Shown piece by piece: positions 24,463 to 33,854 of a DNA stretch of 64,000 nucleotides; the first letter of the stretch is position 1, and each line of letters opens with the position of its first letter. The notes beneath the pieces are model-generated. The model had not been told where the DNA came from. It searched no databases and saw nothing but the letters and a program-made list of their open reading frames with translations. The stretch comes from Phytohabitans suffuscus (GTDB lineage Bacteria > Actinomycetota > Actinomycetes > Mycobacteriales > Micromonosporaceae), in NCBI RefSeq assembly GCF_011764565.1, contig NZ_AP022871.1, positions 6,076,320 to 6,140,319 of the forward strand, read 5' to 3'. A program made the translations under genes and the position numbers.

Positions 24463-25425
24463 ATGGGGGAGCTGCGCGGCACTCACGTGCCGGTGCTGCT
24501 GGAGCGGTGCCTCGCGCTGCTCGCGCCCGCGCTCGACCAGGGTGACCGCACGACCGTGCACGTGGACGCCACCCTCGGCCTCGGCGGCCACGCCGAAGCG
24601 GTGCTCCGGGCGCACCCCCGGACCGTCCTGGTCGGACTCGACCGCGACCCGGAGGCGCTCGCCCACGCGCGGGCGCGGCTGGAGCCGTTCGCCGATCGCG
24701 TCCACCTGGTCCACGCCGTCTACGACGAGCTGCCCCGGGTGCTCGACCAGCTCGGCTACGAGCGGGTCGACGGCGTGCTCTTCGACCTCGGGGTGTCGTC
24801 GCTGCAGCTCGACGCGCCCGACCGCGGGTTCGCGTACGCGCGGGACGCGCCGCTGGACATGCGCATGGACCAGACCCGCGGACGCACGGCCGAGGAGGTC
24901 GTCAACACGTACGGGGCGCCCGAGCTGACGCGGGTGCTGCGGGTGTACGGCGAGGAGAAGTTCGCCGCACGGATCGCCGCGACGATCATGCGCGAGCGGG
25001 CGAAGGCGCCCATCACCTCGTCGGCACGGTTGGCCGAGCTGGTCCGGGACTCGATACCCGCGCCAGCCAGACGGACGGGTGGAAACCCAGCTAAGAGGAC
25101 ATTTCAGGCACTTCGCATCGAGGTAAACGGCGAGTTGGCCGCGCTGGAGTCGGCGCTGCCGGCCGCGCTCGACGCCCTCGCACCGGGCGGCCGCGTGGTG
25201 ATCCTGTCCTACCACTCGCTGGAGGACCGGATCGCCAAGCGGGCGCTCGCCGCCCGGGCACGCGGCACCGGGCCGGTCGACCTGCCGGTCGAGCTGCCCG
25301 GCACCGGGCCGACGCTGCGGCTGCTCAGCCGCGGCGCCGAGCTTGCGAGCGACGAGGAGGTCACGGCGAACCCGCGCGCCGCATCGGTGCGGCTGCGGGC
25401 CGCGGCCCGGATCGAAGAGAGGTGA
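24463..25425 (+). CDS. rsmH: 16S rRNA (cytosine1402-N4)-methyltransferase RsmH
   Basis: RsmH (MraW) methylates N4 of C1402 in the ribosomal P-site. The 320-residue protein starts with THVPVLLERCL, has the SAM-binding VDATLGLGGHAEAVL, LFDLGVSSLQLD, and near the end the family signature KRTFQALRIEVNGEL and ILSYHSLEDRIAKRAL. The frame opens at 24385, but ATG 24463 (MGELRGTHVPV), preceded by a GGGGG ribosome site, gives the usual N-terminus. It follows mraZ as in most bacteria. Confidence 0.96.
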   Translation: MGELRGTHVPVLLERCLALLAPALDQGDRTTVHVDATLGLGGHAEAVLRAHPRTVLVGLDRDPEALAHARARLEPFADRVHLVHAVYDELPRVLDQLGYERVDGVLFDLGVSSLQLDAPDRGFAYARDAPLDMRMDQTRGRTAEEVVNTYGAPELTRVLRVYGEEKFAARIAATIMRERAKAPITSSARLAELVRDSIPAPARRTGGNPAKRTFQALRIEVNGELAALESALPAALDALAPGGRVVILSYHSLEDRIAKRALAARARGTGPVDLPVELPGTGPTLRLLSRGAELASDEEVTANPRAASVRLRAAARIEER

Positions 25426-25477
25426 GCGGGCACGCGCGCGGAGCGCGGATGCCCTGCGGTACTTGGCGGGAGGGGAT

Positions 25478-26073
25478 ATGAACGCCATCAGGCGCACCAG
25501 CGCCAACAAGGTGCCGCGGTCGGGGGGCCGGACCGCGGACCAGCAGCACCGGACGGTGGGAAACACCGCGCTCAAGACCGAACCGATCACGGTCACGCCC
25601 GTGAAGGGGGAGAAGCTCGCGACGCAGCCGGGGGCACGACGCGTGAGCGCAAGGTCGGGGTGCCGTGGCTGCGGGTCGCGCCGCCGCTGCCGGTGGCGGT
25701 GCCGAGGGCGCCGTTCATCGCGCTGATCCTGATCGTCGTGGTCGGCGGCGTCCTGGGCATCCTCGTGGTCAACACGAAGATCAACGAGAACGCGTTCCGG
25801 CTCAGCGAGCTGCGCGATCGGCAGTCCTCGCTGGACGTCCAGGAGCAGCAGCTCAAGCAGGAGATCGCGAGGGCGGAGGACCCGGGCAACCTCATCGCCG
25901 TGGCCCACAAGCTGGGCCTGGTGCAGGGCACGCCGGTGCAGATCCGGCTGCCGGACGGCCGGGTCACCGGCATGATGACGCCGGCCACCCAGCCGCCGTC
26001 GATCACCAGCCAGCAGGGGACCGGTACCAACCACCAGCAGGGGACCGGTACCAACCAGCAGCCGACGGAGTAG
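25478..26073 (+). CDS. FtsL-like septal membrane protein (frameshifted)
   Basis: The protein is about 198 residues after one G is restored to the GGGGG run at 25630-25634. It has an N-terminal cytoplasmic tail, one membrane segment (FIALILIVVVGGVLGILVV) and a coiled-coil stretch (LSELRDRQSSLDVQEQQLKQEI). A Gln/Thr-rich tail with the repeated motif QQGTGTN ends it. Size, topology and its place between rsmH and ftsI match FtsL, which links FtsQ and FtsB to FtsW/FtsI at the septum. FtsL sequences diverge greatly, so identity rests on topology and context. Confidence 0.82.
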
Positions 26074-26080
26074 GTAGAGG

Positions 26081-28297
26081 ATGCCGCAGCGCCCTGAGGA
26101 GGCAGCGCCGCGCCGGGGAGGAGACGAGCCCCGGCGCGGCTCCGCCCGTGGCGCCGACACCCCGCGCCGGGGTGCCAAGCCGCCGGAGGACCCGCCCGCG
26201 GAGCGTGGCTTCGGCATCTCCGAGGCGCGGGCGTACACGCCGCGCGGCCGCACCATGCGGGAGCGGACGCCGCGCACCGGGCGCACCGCGGACCCGTTCC
26301 GGCCCGCGCTGCAGGTGGTCGAGGGGGGCAAGCCACGCCCGCCCCGGCGGCCACCCGCGGCCGAGCCGGAGCGGGAGCCGCGCGGCGGCAGCCGCCAGCG
26401 GGCCGAGCCGGGCGCGCGCCGCACCGAGGCCCAGCCCAGGGTCACGCGGAAGGCCACCCCGTCGGCGGTACCCGCGCCCCGGAAGCGCACGACGGCGGCG
26501 AAGGCGTCCGCGGCGGCCAAGCGGGCACCGGCGCCGCGCAAGAAGGCGCCGCGGCGCCCGCCGAAGCTGATGGACCAGCGGCGGCGGCTGCGCCTGGGCA
26601 CGGTGCTGGCGCTGACGGTCTTCGCCACGATCGGCATCCGGATCGTGACGATGCAGTTCACCGAGTCGCCGGCCTTCGCGGAGAAGGGGCTGGAGACCCG
26701 GCTGGACCGGATCGACCTGCCCGCGCCGCGCGGCGCCATCTACGACCGCGGCGGTGCCGTGCTCGCGCACAGCGTCGAGGCGTGCTACGTGGCGGTCGAC
26801 CCCGAGCTGGTCACCGACCTGGCGGCGACGGCCGCCGCGCTGGAGCCGCTGATCGCCGTGCCCAAGTCGGAGCTGATGGCCAAGATGGCCAAGCGCAAGC
26901 AGCCCGGCGGCGGCGCGTCCCGCTTCGAGTACCTGGCCCGCGGTGTCGACATCCCGATCGGCCGGCGGGTCGAGGCGCTCAAGCTCGCCGGCGTCATCGT
27001 CGCCCGGGACGAGCGGCGGGAGGTGCCCGGCGCCGACCTCGCGGCCAGCATCATCGGCTTCACCAGCCCCGACCTCAACGGCCTGGAAGGGCTGGAGGCG
27101 CGCTACGACGAGCTGCTGCGCGGCGTCGACGGCAAGCGGGTCTTCGAGGTCGGGCAGGGCTCGCTCGACGCGGAGATCCCCGGCGGGTACAACCGCGAGA
27201 CCAAGGCCCAGCCGGGCAGCTCGCTGCGGCTGACCATCGACCGCGACCTGCAGTACATGGTGCAGAAGACGCTCGGCGTGCGGATGCAGCAGGTCAAGGC
27301 GTACACGGGCGCGGCGGTCGTGCTCGACGTGCGCACCGGCGAGGTGCTCGCCCAGGCCAGCTACCCGACGTACGACGCGGCGCGGCCGTTGAAGAGCAAG
27401 CCGGAGGACCGCGAGGACACCGCGACGAGCTTCGTGGTCGACCCCGGCTCGGTGCACAAGGCGATCACCGTCGGGGCGGCGCTGCAGGAGGGCGCGGTCA
27501 AGCCGACCGACACGTTCATGGTGGGGCCGCGCGTGCTCAAGGGCGACCAGTGGTTCAAGGACACGCACACCAACTGGACGCCCAAGCGGATGAGCATCCC
27601 GGGCATCCTCGCGTACTCGTCCAACGTCGGCACGATCGCGATCGCTGACAAGCTGGGCAAGGAGAAGCTGTACGAGTACCAGAAGCAGTTCGGGCTCGGC
27701 TCGGCGACCGGTGTCGGCGTGCCCGGCGAGGCGGCCGGCGCGCTGCTGCCGCCGGACGACTGGAGCGGCTCGGCGTACGGGTCGGTGCCGATCGGCCACA
27801 GCGTGGCGGTGACCCCGCTGCAGATGGCCGCGGCGTACGCGGCGATCGCCAACGACGGCACGTGGGTGCAGCCGCACCTGGTGAAGGAGACGATCGCGCC
27901 GGACGGCAGGCGCACCCCGGCCGCGCAGCCCACCAGGCGCCAGGTGATCAGCCCGGAGAACGCCCGCGAGCTGCGCCTGATGCTGGAGGCGGTGACCACC
28001 GTCAAGGACGCCACGGGCGTGCACGCGGCCGTGGACGGGTACCGGGTGGCCGGCAAGACCGGCACCGGCTCGCGGGTGGTCAACGGCAAGTACGTCCCCG
28101 GCGCGGTCGCGTCGTTCGTGGGCATGGCGCCGGCGGAGAACCCGCGGTACGTCATCGCGGTCTTCGCGCACACGCCGGGCGGTGGGGGCGGCGAGGTCAC
28201 CGCGCCCGCGTTCCACGACATGATGGGATACACGCTCACCCATTTCGGGGTACCGGTGAGCAGCGGGAAGCCGCCGAAGTTTGTCGTCTACCCCTGA
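26081..28297 (+). CDS. ftsI: Septal transpeptidase FtsI (penicillin-binding protein, class B)
   Basis: This 738-residue enzyme crosslinks septal peptidoglycan. A long disordered, Arg/Pro-rich cytoplasmic tail (residues 1-165) precedes one membrane anchor (about 170-192). A PBP dimer domain follows (RGAIYDRGGAVLA near 225), then the transpeptidase. Active-site motifs are SVHK (PGSVHKAITVG, near 457), SSN (YSSNVGTIAIA, near 512) and KTG (VAGKTGTGSR, near 657). It starts 8 bp after ftsL at ATG 26081, so it is operonic. The N-terminal tail is unusually long compared with E. coli FtsI but common in actinomycetes. Confidence 0.95.
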   Translation: MPQRPEEAAPRRGGDEPRRGSARGADTPRRGAKPPEDPPAERGFGISEARAYTPRGRTMRERTPRTGRTADPFRPALQVVEGGKPRPPRRPPAAEPEREPRGGSRQRAEPGARRTEAQPRVTRKATPSAVPAPRKRTTAAKASAAAKRAPAPRKKAPRRPPKLMDQRRRLRLGTVLALTVFATIGIRIVTMQFTESPAFAEKGLETRLDRIDLPAPRGAIYDRGGAVLAHSVEACYVAVDPELVTDLAATAAALEPLIAVPKSELMAKMAKRKQPGGGASRFEYLARGVDIPIGRRVEALKLAGVIVARDERREVPGADLAASIIGFTSPDLNGLEGLEARYDELLRGVDGKRVFEVGQGSLDAEIPGGYNRETKAQPGSSLRLTIDRDLQYMVQKTLGVRMQQVKAYTGAAVVLDVRTGEVLAQASYPTYDAARPLKSKPEDREDTATSFVVDPGSVHKAITVGAALQEGAVKPTDTFMVGPRVLKGDQWFKDTHTNWTPKRMSIPGILAYSSNVGTIAIADKLGKEKLYEYQKQFGLGSATGVGVPGEAAGALLPPDDWSGSAYGSVPIGHSVAVTPLQMAAAYAAIANDGTWVQPHLVKETIAPDGRRTPAAQPTRRQVISPENARELRLMLEAVTTVKDATGVHAAVDGYRVAGKTGTGSRVVNGKYVPGAVASFVGMAPAENPRYVIAVFAHTPGGGGGEVTAPAFHDMMGYTLTHFGVPVSSGKPPKFVVYP

Positions 28298-28337
28298 ACC
28301 GCCGGACGTGCTGTACGGCCGGCGCGCCACCAACCGG

Positions 28338-28343
28338 TAGGGT
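28338..28343 (+). promoter_or_regulatory. -10 box TAGGGT ahead of murE
   Basis: TAGGGT ends eight bases before GTG 28352, and no ribosome site is visible in between. This suggests a second, leaderless promoter inside the cluster. Confidence 0.45.
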
Positions 28344-28351
28344 CTGACGCC

Positions 28352-29875
28352 GTGCCTGGCAATCTCCGTCCGCGGGCGGTGACACCGCGGTCCCTGGCCG
28401 GCCTCGCGGCGCTGGTCGGTGCCGCCACGTCGGCTGATCCGCCGATCAGCGGGGTGACGCACGCGAGCGGCGACGTGCGCCCGGGTGATCTCTACGCGGC
28501 GCTGCCCGGGGCGCGGCGGCACGGGAGCGAGTTCGTGGCCGGCGCGGCCGAGGCCGGCGCGGTGGCGGTGCTCACCGACCCGGCCGGCGCGGCCGCCGCG
28601 GCGGCCGCCGGGCTCCCCGCGGTCGTGGTGGACGATCCCCGCGAGGTGCTGGGCGTGATCGCGGCCGCCGTCTACGGCGACCCGACCGGGCACCTCACGG
28701 TCATCGGCGTCACCGGCACCGCCGGCAAGACCTCCACCGCGTACCTGGTCGAGAGCGGGCTGCGCGCCGCGGGCCACGTGACCGGGCTGATCGGCACCGT
28801 CGAGACCCGCCTGGGCGACCTCGTGGTGGACAGCGTCCGCACCACGCCCGAGGCGACCGACCTGCACGCGCTGCTCGCCGTGGCCCGCGAGCGGGGCGTG
28901 ACCGCCGTGGTCATGGAGGTGTCCAGCCACGCGCTCGCGATGGGCCGGGTCGGCGGGGTGCGCTTCGACGTCGGCGGGTACACCAACTTCGGCCTCGACC
29001 ACCTCGACTTCCACGCGGACGCGGCGGACTACTTCGCGGCCAAGGCGAAGCTCTTCGACGGCCGCTGCCGGGTGGAGATCCTCAACCTCGACGACAAGGC
29101 GCTCGCGCCGCTGCTCAAGCCGTCCACGGTGACGTACTCGGCGCTGGGCTCGACCGAGGCGACCTGGCGGGCCGCTTCGACCGAGGGCTCGGCCTACGCC
29201 CAGCGGTTCACGGCGGTCGGGCCGGACGGCGCGGTCGAGGCCGGCGTCTCGCTGCCCGGGCGGCACAACGTCGCCAACGCGCTGCTGGCCATCGCCGCGC
29301 TCGTCGCGACCGGCGCCGACCCGGCCACCGCCGCGCGCGGCGTCGCGGCCTGTCCCGGGGTGCCGGGGCGGCTGGAGCGGGTCCGGCCGTCCGGGGAGGG
29401 CCGGGCCGACGAGCGGAGCGCCGGGCCGGTGCTCGGGGTCGTCGACTACGCGCACAAGCCGGACGCGATCGTCGCCGCGCTCGCCGCGCTGCGCGAGCTG
29501 GCCGGCGACCGGGGCGGGCGGGTCTTCTGCGTGATCGGCGCCGGCGGCGACCGCGACAAGGCCAAGCGCCCGCTGATGGGGCGGGCCGCCGCCGAGGGCG
29601 CCGATGTCGTCGTGGTCACCGACGACAACCCGCGCACCGAGGACCCGGCGGCGATCCGGCGCGGGCTGCTGGACGGCGTGACCGCGGCGGCCGAGGTCTT
29701 CGAGATCGCCGGCCGGCGCGCGGCGATCGACTTCGCGGTCGGCAAGGCGGCGCCGGGCGACATCGTGGCGGTGCTGGGTAAGGGACACGAGCGCGGGCAG
29801 GAGGTCGGTGGCGAGGTGCTGCCGTTCGACGACCGGGTGGAGCTGGCCGAGGCGCTCGCGGAGGTGGACAGATGA
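28352..29875 (+). CDS. murE: UDP-MurNAc-tripeptide synthetase MurE (meso-DAP type)
   Basis: MurE adds the third residue of the stem peptide. The 507-residue protein has the N-terminal UDP-binding domain, the ATP loop GVTGTAGKTSTA near residue 120, MEVSSHALAMGRV and NFGLDHLDFHA in the central domain, and DNPRTEDP near 425. The DNPR motif marks enzymes that use meso-diaminopimelate, setting the wall type of this organism. GTG 28352 lies eight bases after a TAGGGT box (28338-28343), so an internal leaderless promoter inside the dcw cluster is likely. The stop overlaps murF (ATGA). Confidence 0.96.
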   Translation: MPGNLRPRAVTPRSLAGLAALVGAATSADPPISGVTHASGDVRPGDLYAALPGARRHGSEFVAGAAEAGAVAVLTDPAGAAAAAAAGLPAVVVDDPREVLGVIAAAVYGDPTGHLTVIGVTGTAGKTSTAYLVESGLRAAGHVTGLIGTVETRLGDLVVDSVRTTPEATDLHALLAVARERGVTAVVMEVSSHALAMGRVGGVRFDVGGYTNFGLDHLDFHADAADYFAAKAKLFDGRCRVEILNLDDKALAPLLKPSTVTYSALGSTEATWRAASTEGSAYAQRFTAVGPDGAVEAGVSLPGRHNVANALLAIAALVATGADPATAARGVAACPGVPGRLERVRPSGEGRADERSAGPVLGVVDYAHKPDAIVAALAALRELAGDRGGRVFCVIGAGGDRDKAKRPLMGRAAAEGADVVVVTDDNPRTEDPAAIRRGLLDGVTAAAEVFEIAGRRAAIDFAVGKAAPGDIVAVLGKGHERGQEVGGEVLPFDDRVELAEALAEVDR

Positions 29876-31251
29876 TCCCGTTGACGCTGGCCGAGGTCGC
29901 CGAGGCGGTGGGCGGCCGGCTGGAGGGGGCCGACCCGTCGGTCCGGGTGACCGGCACGGTGGAGTTCGACTCGCGCGAGGTGACGCCGGGCGGCCTGTTC
30001 GTGGCGTTCCCGGGGGAGAAGGTCGACGGGCACGACTTCGCGGAGGCCGCCGTCGCGGCCGGCGCGGTCGCGGTGCTCGCGTCCCGGCCGGTGCCGGTGC
30101 CGGCGGTGCTGGTCGACGACCAGCTCACCGCGATGGCCGCGCTCGCCCGGTACGTGGTCGACCGGCTGCCCTCGCTCGTCGTGGTCGGCCTCACCGGCTC
30201 GTCCGGCAAGACCACCACCAAGGACCTGGTCGCGCAGCTGCTCGCCCGGCTCGGCCCGACCGTGGCGCCGGCCGGCTCGTTCAACAACGAGCTCGGGCAC
30301 CCGTACACGGTGCTGCGCGCCGACGAGCGGACCCGCTTCCTCGTGCTGGAGATGGGCGCCCGGGGCATCGGCCACATCACCCACCTCTGCGAGGTCGCGC
30401 CGCCGCGGATCGGCGTGGTGATCAACGTGGGCGTCGCGCACATCGGCGAGTTCGGCTCGGTCGAGACGATCGCGGCGGCCAAGGGCGAGCTGGTCGAGGC
30501 GCTGCCCGCCGGCGGCGTGGCGGTGCTCAACGCCGACGACCCCCGGGTGCGCGCGATGGCCGCGCGGACCGGCGCCCGCGTGGTGCTGGCCGGCGAGGCG
30601 CCCGACGCGGCGGTGCGCGCCGTGGACGTGGTCGTCGAGGCCGGGCGGGCCGCGTACACGCTCGTCACGCCGGACGGGCGGGCGCCGGTGCGGCTCGGCG
30701 TCGCCGGCCGCCACCAGGTGGGCAACACGCTGCTGGCCGCGGCGGTCGCGCACGCGCTCGGGTTTCCGGTGGCCGAGCTGGGCGCCGCACTGTCGCGGCT
30801 GCGGGTGGTCTCCGCCCGCCGGATGGACGTCTTCGACCGTGCCGACGGCGTCACGGTCATCGACGACTCGTACAACGCCAACCCCGCCTCGATGTCGGCC
30901 GCGCTGCACGCGCTGGTCGGCGCGGGCGCGGGCCGCCGCACGGTGGCGGTGCTGGGCTACATGGCCGAGCTGGGCGCGTACGAGCGGGAGGGCCACGAGG
31001 AGGTCGGCCGGCTCGCCGCTGAGCTCGGCGTCGACCGGCTGATCGTGGTGGGCGATACCGCCGCGCCGATCCACGCGGGTGCGGCGGCGGTGGCGACGTG
31101 GGGAGGAGAGTCGGTGCTGGTAACCGATCAGGGCGCGGCCGTCGCGACGCTGCGGAGCGAGCTGCGCCCCGGCGACGTCGTGCTCGTGAAGGGCTCGCGC
31201 TACCGCACCTGGGACGTGGTGGACGCCCTACGCGACGGGACGGCTTCGTGA
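29872..31251 (+). CDS. murF: UDP-MurNAc-pentapeptide synthetase MurF
   Basis: MurF ligates D-Ala-D-Ala to the tripeptide. The 459-residue protein shows FDSREVTPGGLFVAFPGEKVDGHDF (N-terminal domain, in two adjoining pieces), the ATP loop LTGSSGKTTTKD near residue 108, NNELGHPYT, EMGARGIGHI, and the C-terminal VIDDSYNANPASM. The start ATG 29872 overlaps the murE stop and its own stop overlaps the mraY start (GTGA), so three proteins are translated in series. Confidence 0.96.
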   Translation: MIPLTLAEVAEAVGGRLEGADPSVRVTGTVEFDSREVTPGGLFVAFPGEKVDGHDFAEAAVAAGAVAVLASRPVPVPAVLVDDQLTAMAALARYVVDRLPSLVVVGLTGSSGKTTTKDLVAQLLARLGPTVAPAGSFNNELGHPYTVLRADERTRFLVLEMGARGIGHITHLCEVAPPRIGVVINVGVAHIGEFGSVETIAAAKGELVEALPAGGVAVLNADDPRVRAMAARTGARVVLAGEAPDAAVRAVDVVVEAGRAAYTLVTPDGRAPVRLGVAGRHQVGNTLLAAAVAHALGFPVAELGAALSRLRVVSARRMDVFDRADGVTVIDDSYNANPASMSAALHALVGAGAGRRTVAVLGYMAELGAYEREGHEEVGRLAAELGVDRLIVVGDTAAPIHAGAAAVATWGGESVLVTDQGAAVATLRSELRPGDVVLVKGSRYRTWDVVDALRDGTAS

Positions 31252-32345
31252 GGGCGGTCATCGTCGCGGCGGCGGTCGCGTTCCTGGTGTCGCTCTTCGG
31301 CACCCCCATCGGCATCCGGGTCTTCACCGCGCTCAAGGCGGGCCAGCCGATCCGTTCCATCGGCCCCGCGACCCACCAGGGCAAGAAGGGCACGCCCACG
31401 ATGGGCGGCGTGGTGTTCATCATCGCCACGGTCCTCGCGTACGTCGCCGGACACGCCGCCCTCACCACGCTGCCCGAGGAGCAGATCGCCCAGGTCGGCC
31501 CGACGATCACCGCGCTGGTGCTGCTCGGGCTCTTCGTCTTCTGCGGCGCGGTCGGCTTCATCGACGACTACCTGAAGGTGCGGCGCCGCAACAGCGGCGG
31601 GCTCAGCGGCCGGTACAAGCTGGTCGGCCAGGCCATCGTCGGCGGCGTCTTCGGCGTGGTCGCGCTCTACTTCCCGAGCACCAACACCGAGACGGTCGGC
31701 AGCACCAACATCTCGTTCATCCGGGACGTCGACTGGCTCGACGTCGGCAAGGTCGGCTCGGTGCTGCTGTTCATCTTCGTGGTGATGGCGGCCAGCAACG
31801 GCGTCAACCTCACCGACGGCCTCGACGGCCTCGCCACCGGCGCCTCGGTGATGGTGCTCGGCGCGTACGGCCTGATCGCCTTCTGGCAGTACCGCCACTG
31901 GTGCGCCGACCCGAACTACACCGTGGACTACTGCTACGCCGTACGAGATCCGCTGGAGATAGCGCTGATCGCCGGCGCGGCGGCCGGCGCGTGTGTCGGC
32001 TTCCTGTGGTGGAACACGTCGCCCGCCCGGATCTTCATGGGCGACACCGGCGCCCTCGGCCTCGGCGGCCTGATCGGCGGCCTGGCGATGGCGAGCCGCA
32101 CGATGCTGCTGCTGCTCGTCATCGGCGGCCTCTTCGTCATCATCACCATGTCGGTCGTGATCCAGGTGATCTCGTTCCGCACCACCGGCAGGCGCGTCTT
32201 CCGGATGTCGCCCCTCCAGCACCACTTCGAGCTGGCCGGCTGGAGCGAGGTCAACATCGTGGTCCGCTTCTGGATCATCGCGGGCATCGGCGTGGCGATC
32301 GGCCTGGGCCTGTTCTACTCCGAGTTCCTCACCGCGGTGAGCTAG
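31248..32345 (+). CDS. mraY: Phospho-MurNAc-pentapeptide translocase MraY
   Basis: MraY transfers phospho-MurNAc-pentapeptide to undecaprenyl phosphate, making lipid I. The 365-residue protein has about ten membrane segments and the catalytic signatures HQGKKGTPTMGG, DDYLKVRRRNSGGLSGRYKL, NLTDGLDGLATG, FMGDTGALGLGG and PLQHHFELAGW. GTG 31248 overlaps the murF stop; a longer frame from 31098 lies inside murF. Downstream one expects murD, but only 111 bp with a REP-like hairpin separates mraY from ftsW. Confidence 0.96.
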   Translation: MRAVIVAAAVAFLVSLFGTPIGIRVFTALKAGQPIRSIGPATHQGKKGTPTMGGVVFIIATVLAYVAGHAALTTLPEEQIAQVGPTITALVLLGLFVFCGAVGFIDDYLKVRRRNSGGLSGRYKLVGQAIVGGVFGVVALYFPSTNTETVGSTNISFIRDVDWLDVGKVGSVLLFIFVVMAASNGVNLTDGLDGLATGASVMVLGAYGLIAFWQYRHWCADPNYTVDYCYAVRDPLEIALIAGAAAGACVGFLWWNTSPARIFMGDTGALGLGGLIGGLAMASRTMLLLLVIGGLFVIITMSVVIQVISFRTTGRRVFRMSPLQHHFELAGWSEVNIVVRFWIIAGIGVAIGLGLFYSEFLTAVS

Positions 32346-32376
32346 CGGTCCGCGGGTGACGCGGGCCGGGGCATAT
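32346..32376 (-). repeat. Short inverted REP-2 hairpin at the mraY-ftsW junction
   Basis: CGGTCCGC, seven bases, GCGGGCCG, then GGGCATAT is the reverse complement of the first 31 bp of the REP-2 element (compare 10977). It begins at the base after the mraY stop, where murD would normally start. Confidence 0.7.
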
Positions 32377-32456
32377 GTGGGGATGGGGTGTGGCGGTGCG
32401 CGACACGCCCGGGGCATTAACGGGGCTGCGCGTGTTGGAGCGTCGATGATAAAGGC

Positions 32457-33854
32457 GTGGGGGAGGACGACAAGGCCGGGGCCGGTCCGCTCGCGGTGCT
32501 GCGCGGGCTGCTCCAGCGTCCCCTCGCGTCGTACTACCTGCTGATCTCCAGCGCGGCCCTGCTGCTGGTCATCGGCCTCACGATGGTCTTCTCGGCGACG
32601 AGCGTGAAGGCGTACGCGACCAACGGCAACGCGTTCACGATGATCACCAAGCAGGTGGTCTTCGCGGCGATCGGGCTGGTCGCGTTCTGGGCCTGCCAGC
32701 GGCTGCCGGCCCGTACCTTCCGGGCGCTGGGCAAGCCGGTGCTGGGCGTGGCGATCGTGCTGCTGGTGGTCCTCGACCTCCTCGTCGTGTACGGGCGGAT
32801 GGCCGAGATCGAGGGCACCGTCTCGGTCGGGCCGATCAAGGCCGACCTGCTGTGGCTCTGGCTCGGGCCGATCCAGGTGCAGCCCTCGGAGCTGGCCAAG
32901 TTCGGCCTGGTCATGTGGGGCGCCGACCTGCTGGTGCGCAAGGGTGAGGCGCTGGGCTGGTGGCGTGAGCTGGCCACGCCGCTGTTTCCGGTGGTGGCGC
33001 TGCTGTTCGTGCTCGTCGGCTACAACGACCTCGGCACCATGCTCTGCCTGCTCGCGGTCGTCGTGGGCCTGCTGTGGGCGGTGGGGGTACGGCTGCGCGT
33101 CTTCGCCACCCTCTCCGCGCTCGGCCTGGCCGGCATCGGCCTGCTGATCGCGGCGGCCTCGATCGGCGGCGGCTCGGGTGAGCGGGGCAGCGCCAACTAC
33201 CGGCTGCAGCGGCTCACCACGTTCTTCGCCCCACCCGCCGACTGCGAGCAGCTCTCCTGCTACCAGGCGCTGCAGGCGCGGTACGCGATCGACCACGGCG
33301 GCTGGTTCGGCGTCGGGCTGGGCAAGAGCAGCCTCAAGTGGGGCTGGCTGCCGGCCGAGCACAACGACTTCATCTTCGCGGTCCTCGCCGAGGAGCTGGG
33401 CGTCGTCGGGTGTGTCGTGGTGCTGGCCCTGTTCGCCGTGCTGGCGTACACCGGACTGCGCATCGCCCGCCGCGTCGACGACCCGTTCCGCCGGCTGGCC
33501 GCCGCCGCCGTGACCACCTGGCTGATCAGCCAGGCCGTCATCAACATCGGCGGGGTGGTGGGGCTGCTGCCCATCACCGGCCTGCCGCTGCCGTTCATCT
33601 CCGACGGCGGGAGTGCCCTCGTGGTCACCCTCGCCGCGGTAGGCATGCTCGCTTCCTTCGCCCGCGCCGAGCCCGACGCGGCCCGAGCCCTGCACGCCCG
33701 TCCGCCCGCCAAATGGGTGCGGCTACTCTGGGCCCCGTTGCCACCGCTGCCGCCGGACGCCAAGCCGGCGACGAAGCCCGCGGCCGCCAAGCCGGCCGCG
33801 AAGGCCGCCACGGCGGCGGGGCGCGCCGGCGCGGAGAGCGAGAGGAGACGGTGA
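32457..33854 (+). CDS. ftsW: Septal peptidoglycan glycosyltransferase FtsW
   Basis: FtsW is a SEDS-family polymerase that extends septal glycan strands with FtsI. The 465-residue protein has about ten membrane segments; family features include GLTMVFSATSVKAY, VQPSELAKFGLVMW, ARYAIDHGGWFGVGLGKSSLKWGWLPAEHNDFIFAV (in two pieces) and GLLPITGLPLPFIS. The last is followed by DGGSA where most SEDS proteins have YGGSS. The Lys/Ala-rich tail is cytoplasmic. GTG 32457 starts after a junction lacking murD. The stop overlaps the murG start (TGATG). Confidence 0.95.
   Translation: MGEDDKAGAGPLAVLRGLLQRPLASYYLLISSAALLLVIGLTMVFSATSVKAYATNGNAFTMITKQVVFAAIGLVAFWACQRLPARTFRALGKPVLGVAIVLLVVLDLLVVYGRMAEIEGTVSVGPIKADLLWLWLGPIQVQPSELAKFGLVMWGADLLVRKGEALGWWRELATPLFPVVALLFVLVGYNDLGTMLCLLAVVVGLLWAVGVRLRVFATLSALGLAGIGLLIAAASIGGGSGERGSANYRLQRLTTFFAPPADCEQLSCYQALQARYAIDHGGWFGVGLGKSSLKWGWLPAEHNDFIFAVLAEELGVVGCVVVLALFAVLAYTGLRIARRVDDPFRRLAAAAVTTWLISQAVINIGGVVGLLPITGLPLPFISDGGSALVVTLAAVGMLASFARAEPDAARALHARPPAKWVRLLWAPLPPLPPDAKPATKPAAAKPAAKAATAAGRAGAESERRR

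Noticed and set aside
26003..29788. A 1261-codon open frame on the minus strand opposite ftsI and murE
   Set aside because: It is a mirror frame of high-G+C coding DNA: rich in Arg, Ala, Gly and His, without domains, and fully covered by recognisable genes on the plus strand.
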